Assembly (NCBI GenBank): GCA_002110485.1
Contig: MOWL01000002.1
Location: 682,001-746,000 of the forward strand
Direction of reading: 5' to 3'
Length of the DNA stretch: 64,000 bases
Origin: Emergomyces orientalis
Taxonomy: Eukaryota > Ascomycota > Eurotiomycetes > Onygenales > Ajellomycetaceae
Shown here: one piece after another, positions 58,384-64,000 of the stretch
How the letters are laid out: the number at the start of each line of letters is the position of its first letter
How positions within the stretch are numbered: the first letter of the stretch is position 1
The notes under the pieces: generated by a model
Told to the model about the DNA's origin: nothing
Seen by the model: the letters and a program-made list of their open reading frames with translations, nothing else
Databases searched by the model: none
Made by a program: the position numbers and the translations under genes

Positions 58384-61010
58384 CTACACCTCCTCAATAT
58401 AATTCGCAGGTACACTCTTCGTCTGGCCCCCCTTCTCAACATCAGACCACCCATTCCCACTATCCCGATTCACGAGCACAAACCTATCCCCCTCCGCCAT
58501 GCTCCACTCCGCATCGCTGCGCGCTTCGTAGTCGTACAGCGCAACTACATATTGCAACTTTTTAGCTCCGCGCTTGGGCGCCACGGCCGGGCCCCGTCGT
58601 TTGCCGGTAACACTGCTAGCCAGAGACGCGCTGGAGGTTGAGTAGGTGGATCCTGGGCGTTCGGGGAGGCTGGGTCGTGGTGAGAGGGTGGGTGATGCTG
58701 TGGATATAATTTCGACGTAAGAGGCTGGGACGAGGCCGGAGCGGGCCCCTGCACGCACGCGCATCCAGCCGGATCCGTCTGTTGTTGTTTTTTACACTTA
58801 TGTTAGGTGCTGTGGCGGGAGAAGGGGACGGGAATCAGGGGGTTTGGAACGTTACCATCTGGTTCAACAATAGTAACCTCACGGCCTTCTTCAACTGTAA
58901 TCTCGTCCTCGCCGTGGGCGTCATATGGGTATATCATTTTACCTCTGGGTTCGTTTGATTTTAAAGATAAGCCACGACTGCGGTCCCCCGCCCCACCCCC
59001 GCCTGCATCTCCTTCGTCGGTTGGAGGAGGGGGAGGACTGATGTATTGTGCGGGTGGGGGAGCAACGATTCGGTTTCTTCGGGGGCCAGCAGCTGGTTTC
59101 GTAGCCGTTGACGGAGCAGATGCTGGAAGTTCCGCTGGCCTTTCTTCAACTGCCTGCGGGGTTGAGAGTACTGATGCGGAGCGCGCACCGCTAGCGGCAT
59201 ATCCTGAACTTAAGGAATTCATAGTATCTCTGCGGCTCAGCGCAGGCAGCTCAGAGGCACCATTTGTCGGCATTGGGACGTCAACTGTAGGTCCTGAGGT
59301 AGCTGCCTCTTGTCTTTCTATTTTCAGCTTCTTTTTCTCTTCCTTAGTCTGTTCACCGGGGCATTCCGCTGGGACCTTCATTTCGCATTTGCTATGACAG
59401 GTGTAGCCACAATCTCGACAGTCGAACCCTTTTGCCGATAGCCCCCATATTCTCTCTCCACAAAGATCACAATTTGTAGGAATTTTAAAAGTCTGTGATC
59501 GGAAATTGTGGTTCTTCGCTCCAAAGGATAAATCCCCGACCACTGATGTTATTGTTGAAGTTTCAACCTCTGCTGTTAATCGTTTGCGATCCAGAAGGTG
59601 AAGGTCCTCTTGCATGGCAAATATAGCCCTAAGAACTTCCGCTTCATCTCTTTTATCCTTGCCGTCACGGATGCTTTGCCGTATCTTTTTTCCATTCTCG
59701 ACCTCTCTCCTCTTTTTATCTGCTTCTATCTTTAATTCTTTGGCCTGTGTTTTGCTTTTCACCAGTATATTTCGCAGGAAGACTTTTGCGGCCTCGTCCG
59801 TGATCATTGTGGCATCATCATGCCATACAGGGCTTGCTTCAAACTGCGTATCTGCAGGGTCCTGCCAATTTGTCATGTTGTGTCGAATAAACATCGTAGA
59901 ATCGAGTCTGGGTTCGTTACGCGGGATTTCAGATATTAGATGGGAAACATGCTGCTCGCATTTAATCAGGGTGTTTTTTTCCAGCTGGGCAGCCAGCATC
60001 CAGATCGAATTCAATTTCGAAACCCGGGTTTCATTGAGATCTTGTAATCCCTATCATGATAATGGTTATTTAAGCTTGTTCGTAAGTAAACGAAGGACAC
60101 AAAAGGTTGCCATACATTGAGTAGTTCCGGGACATATTCATAATAGTATTTCTCTTTCAGTTTATTCGCTACGTTTATAGAAATCAGATACGTATTCTAT
60201 TATCAATCAGCATTAAGTCTCACGCTGCTCAGCAGTCAGACCTTACCTTCACATTGTTCATCTCAAGGATCTGCTGTTGATATGCCACTTGTGCCTTCTG
60301 TTTGCCGTGATCAAAGGATGATTCCGTTTTCTTCCGTCGGTTTTCTACCTCCTGACAAGCCCCATCATATTTACCCTTTACCTTCTTCAAATCGCTATAC
60401 GTGGAATCTCGTTCCTTCTCCAGCTTGGCCGCATACTCAACATGGTTTTTCCGGAGCTCTTCAAACCGTACCGCCGCTTGTTTGAGGGGTTCAGCGACCT
60501 GGAATACCAAATCGGAACCAAAACGATCCCGGTCTGCGGCTTCCGCCTCAATAGCGGAGAGTTGAGTCGTCCAGGTAGTCAATGACGCGGATTCTAACGA
60601 GCCTGGGGTCAACGCAGGGGAATCTCCCACGCTCAAGCTACTCGACTTTTTTGCCTTGCGCTCATGGTATTTCCGACATAATGCGGTAAGTTTCGCAGCA
60701 TACTCTTTCTCGATGGTGCTTCGTTCGCGATAGAATTGTTGGACTTCATCGAGCCATCCAATACCATTTGAGACCTAGACATCCTAAATTTAATATCCTA
60801 GTTCGAAAGGGCCTCCATAGTTACAGGGCTTGCTATAAAGTGGGCTGCAGAGGAATGCGGGGGGAAAGGAAGCGTACCCAGGCATTGACTGGTTTAAAGG
60901 CATCCTAATTGATAGCGGCTGTTAGCTCGTAACCTCATCAAAAGGGCACAGGGAAGAGAGTATACCCTCAACTCAGACCCGAACTGTGGAGATATATCAA
61001 CGTCCACCAT
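58384..61010 (-). CDS. BZZ1: F-BAR/C1/SH3 actin regulator Bzz1
   Basis: Six exons in minus order: 60966-61010, 60878-60904 (27 nt), 60247-60774, 60116-60196, 58856-60050, 58384-58778; 756 residues. The F-BAR (FCH) domain is first: VDVDISPQFGSEL, FKPVNAW and then QQFYRERSTIEKEYAAKLTAL in exon 3, with a coiled coil through about residue 300. A C1-type zinc finger lies near 408-457 (HNFRSQTFKIPTNCDLCG ... CHSKCEMKV), then a Pro-rich linker. Two SH3 domains follow (about 599-650, IYPYDAHGEDEI; and 702-756, VVALYDYEARSDAEWS). This order is that of Bzz1, which binds curved membrane and Las17/WASP at endocytic actin patches. Exon 5/6 junction falls inside SH3-1. The gene is divergent from DBP5, sharing an 870-nt promoter. 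Confidence 0.93.
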
Positions 61011-61884
61011 TGTTAATCCTTATCCAGCTCCATGCACGGCGTTGCGGAGTGGCCTAGGCGCTTGGTAGGAGACGCAATCAAGAGGGAACCGTGGACTCTG
61101 GAGCAATACATGCAAGGAGACACAGTGATGCTAGACTAGATCAGGAAAAGTAAAACAGAGGGAAAGAAACACAGTGTAGAAAGTATCACCACCTTTCTTC
61201 AATGGTAAGTTAAGATCAGTGTTGGGTGTCTGTCAGTGATACGACATCCATATCCCACCAAACTCAACAGAGCCGCAATGCCACTCAGCCCACTATCAGC
61301 CACAAGCCACATAATGCAAGCCACAGATATCAGCCACAGCTCCCGAGATCCCGGGTGGATTAAACTACCTTAGGACTAGTCTGTTTTTGACAAATATGAG
61401 AGAAAAATTACGCTAACCTGTTTTTGGATTAGCCAAAATATTAGTCCGAAAGCGGCCTAGTGTTGAGGTTGCCCTGTGATGACTCAGCAGGATATCGATG
61501 CCGCTGAATGGGGAAGAAGCCTCTTGTTGATTTTGCGACGAAATATCTTCCTGACAACAGCGATGACGATGAAGAAAGAAAACCGGACTTGTTGTCATTC
61601 ACAGTCTTTTTTACTTCCAGGCTTTCAACAATACCTTTGATCTGGCATAGCGACACTGATATACCCCGCCTTATTTACGACCTTATTCCCCATCCGACCT
61701 ACCCCGCTGTCGACTCTGTGGCCCCCCCCCATTCGTCTCAACGCTCCTCCTCAAGCTTTACCCCCCTCTATAGCTCTCTGCTATCTACACTTGGGCCTTT
61801 AGCCACTGTTTTCTGCGTCTTATTTACCGCCACCATCCATTATAGATCCATTCTAACCTTAATCTACACTTCTTCCGTCTGAAA
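61011..61884. other. divergent promoter of BZZ1 and DBP5
   Basis: 874 nt between the two starts. It includes pyrimidine-rich DNA before DBP5 (61715-61880) and a 124-codon open frame at 61508-61882 that ends 2 nt before the DBP5 ATG. No tRNA: a sequence near 61040-61080 resembles part of a cloverleaf but lacks a T-arm. Confidence 0.6.
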
Positions 61885-63767
61885 ATGGCGTCAGACACCC
61901 CCGCCGGAGGGCCACTCGAGGCCCGCATTTCCAGAGAGGAGCCCAAGACAGATACTGCCGCTACATCTGAGTCTGCTGCCGGTAAGTTTTGCTCGGAGAT
62001 ACAATCACAAAATTCCCTCGTGTTTTTAGTTTTGCGTCATTGTTGACTTTGCGAGTTATGAACCACCGCAGAGCCACCAGCGAAAACAGAACCGCCCGCT
62101 GCTACAAAACCTCCAGTTGCGGATGGCCAAACAGATGGAGCCTCAGCAGATTTTGGAGGGTCCCAACTGCAGGAACCAGATTACTCAGTCAATGTCAAAC
62201 TGAGCGACTTGCAAGCGGACCCAAATAATCCGTTATATTCGATTAAAAGCTTTGAGGAACTTGGGCTGTAAGACATTTTGATCTCCCCCCTCCCTCCCTT
62301 TTATCTTTCCCTTATACACACTTCCCAAAACTCATCGTTGCCGGAAATATAGACATCCATCGGTTCTCCAAGGTCTACATGCTATGAGCTTTCGTCGTCC
62401 CTCGAAGATTCAGGAAAAGGCCCTTCCACTTCTTCTAAATAACCCCCCAGCGAACATGATCGGCCAGTCACAATCCGGTACAGGAAAAACTGCCGCATTC
62501 GTCCTAAACATCCTCTCTCGCCTTGATCTATCTCCGCAAATGGAACTTGCACCACAGGCATTAGTACTGGCCCCCAGTCGTGAATTGGCTCGTCAGATTG
62601 TGGGTGTTATCCAAGTAATGGGTTCATACGTCGAAAAGTTGAAGGTTGCTACGGCTGTACCTATGGAGTCAAATCGCAATCAAAAAGTAGAAGCTTCTGT
62701 TGTTGTAGGCACTCCAGGAACTGTGATGGATCTCATCCGGAAACGGCTATTCAATACCCAACACTTAAAAGTCCTGGTGCTAGATGAGGCAGACAATATG
62801 CTGGACCAACAGGGCCTGGGAGATCAATGTATCCGTGTTAAAGGGTAAGCCTCCGCATCGCTATCTTTTACTCTATACATTTTCCTTTCGACTAATATGG
62901 AGACAGACTACTTCCAAGAACCGTTCAAGTTGTGCTCTTTTCAGCCACTTTCCCTGATCATGTCGTTCGTTACGCCAACAAGTTTGCGCCGAATGCCAAT
63001 CAGATTACCCTTAAGCATGAAGAGTTGACAGTTGAGGGCATCAAACAGCTTTATTTGGACTGTGACTCGGATGAGCACAAATTCGATATTCTGGTGAAGT
63101 TCTACGGCCTGCTTACCATCGGATCGTCAATTATTTTCGTGAAGGTAACATATTCCCCCCCATGACGTAAACACTTTTCCCACACTCTAACCGCGAGCCA
63201 CAGACCCGAACTTCAGCAGCTGAGATTGAACGGCGAATGGTGGCCGAAGGCCACGCCGTTGTGTCCCTGACTGGTGGTGTTGATGGGCAGAAACGCGATG
63301 AAATCATCGACAGGTTCCGCCAAGGTGACGCCAAGGTTCTCATCACCACAAACGTCCTGGCTCGGGGAATCGATGTACAGACCGTATCAATGGTTATCAA
63401 CTATGTATGTTTTCCAAAAAACTCCCCCCCCCCTTTGTCTCCTTCTTAGCAACATCCACAACTAATTGTACTCCCAAAACCTAAAAAACAGGACATCCCC
63501 GAACTCCACGCTCCACAGGCTACTAAGCGTATCGCTGACGCCCAAACGTATCTCCACCGCATCGGTCGTACCGGCCGCTTCGGCCGCGTTGGCGTCGCCG
63601 TGTCCTTCGTTGCGAATAAAGATGAATGGCAGATGCTCCAGGACATCAAAAATTATTTCAATACCGACATCCAGCGTGTGAACACTCACGATTGGGACGA
63701 GGTTGAGGAGGTGGTAAAGGGCATTATCCGAAGCTCGAGAGCCGGGTCGAATTTCCAACGCTCTTAA
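61885..63767 (+). CDS. DBP5: DEAD-box mRNA-export helicase Dbp5
   Basis: Six exons: 61885-61981, 62072-62267, 62353-62844, 62907-63144, 63204-63404, 63492-63767; 499 residues. An acidic, Pro/Ala/Thr-rich N-terminus precedes SIKSFEELGLHPSVL and the Q-motif (RRPSKIQEKALP). Helicase motifs are in order: SQSGTGKT (I), APSRELARQ (Ia), GTPG, VLDEADNML (II), FSAT (III), IIFVKTRTSAAEIE (IV), TTNVLARGIDVQ (V) and HRIGRTGRFGR (VI). Dbp5 acts at the cytoplasmic face of the nuclear pore, remodelling mRNPs with Gle1 and IP6, and in translation termination. The ATG at 61885 gives the expected length. All intron junctions retain frame and family sequence. Confidence 0.95.
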
Positions 63768-64000
63768 CTCTCTCAAACGTTAGAAAAAACGGGATAGAAA
63801 AGAGATCTGTCCCAACCATTTGTTCGGTTTTCATTACGCCGTGTAATTTCGTGGCGACTATAGTTCCCATTGTGACCACCCGGCCAATATCTGAATCGAA
63901 CCATAGCATTCTATTTTGACACATATCATGCCCCTTTTTTTTCGAGAGGGAAAGAAAGAATCTGTACCTGGAGCACATGGTTTCCCCCACGCATAAATTC
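63768..64000. other. 3' flank of DBP5
   Basis: Runs from the DBP5 stop to the window edge. It contains AT-rich 3' UTR-like sequence and no recognised gene. Confidence 0.6.

Noticed and set aside
61035..61090. tRNA-like string with TGGCCTAGGCG
   Set aside because: No T-arm or matching acceptor stem downstream; does not fold as a tRNA.

Overview
The window is nuclear DNA of a filamentous ascomycete, most likely a eurotiomycete. The evidence is short GT-AG introns (about 45-150 nt) with CTAAC-like branch sites, pyrimidine-rich leaders, a SrbA-type SREBP, an ENA-type cation ATPase, a GEL/GAS wall glucanosyltransferase, sedolisin-type protease remains and a DUF4470-MYND protein. Long AT-rich intergenic stretches would suit Onygenales, but the species cannot be fixed from the sequence alone. 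I see no tRNA, rRNA, CRISPR or bacterial-type structure.

Layout. 1-4.2 kb is gene-poor. A conserved hypothetical YIPPALR protein lies on minus (4.2-5.1 kb). At 7.3-12.8 kb is a 17-exon gene for a secreted protein that joins a GH55-type beta-1,3-glucanase to a PI-PLC X-like phosphodiesterase, with a probable GPI-anchor signal. DUF4470-MYND protein follows (14.0-17.8 kb), then a DapA-family aldolase/synthase (18.6-19.5 kb) and srbA (21.5-24.8 kb), which converges on an ENA-type P-type ATPase (26.1-29.7 kb, minus). RRP46 is at 31.7-32.6 kb. 34.2-38.1 kb holds a small single-TM ORF, a 125-bp TA-flanked MITE and a sedolisin gene with one frameshift. NAD kinase is at 41.8-43.8 kb. An UNC-93-like MFS transporter and a free-methionine-sulfoxide reductase with tiny exons lie on minus (45.2-48.8 kb). 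Then come a secreted agmatinase-like enzyme (49.5-51.4 kb), a decayed APH-like kinase (52.4-53.8 kb), a GEL glucanosyltransferase (54.5-56.4 kb, minus), and the divergent pair BZZ1 (minus) and DBP5 (plus) at 58.4-63.8 kb.

Most genes are unrelated housekeeping functions: RNA exosome, mRNA export helicase, NADP supply, endocytic actin, sterol/hypoxia control, cation efflux. A loose cell-surface theme links the GH55-PLC fusion, GEL, the protease and the ENA ATPase, but nothing shows they are co-regulated. The features most worth follow-up are the glucanase-phospholipase fusion, the 3-nt and 5-nt coding exons of the fRMsr gene, the sedolisin frameshift, the MITE and the APH pseudogene. Exon borders were derived by hand from splice signals, frame and family alignment from memory. 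All lengths close in frame, but transcript evidence was not available.
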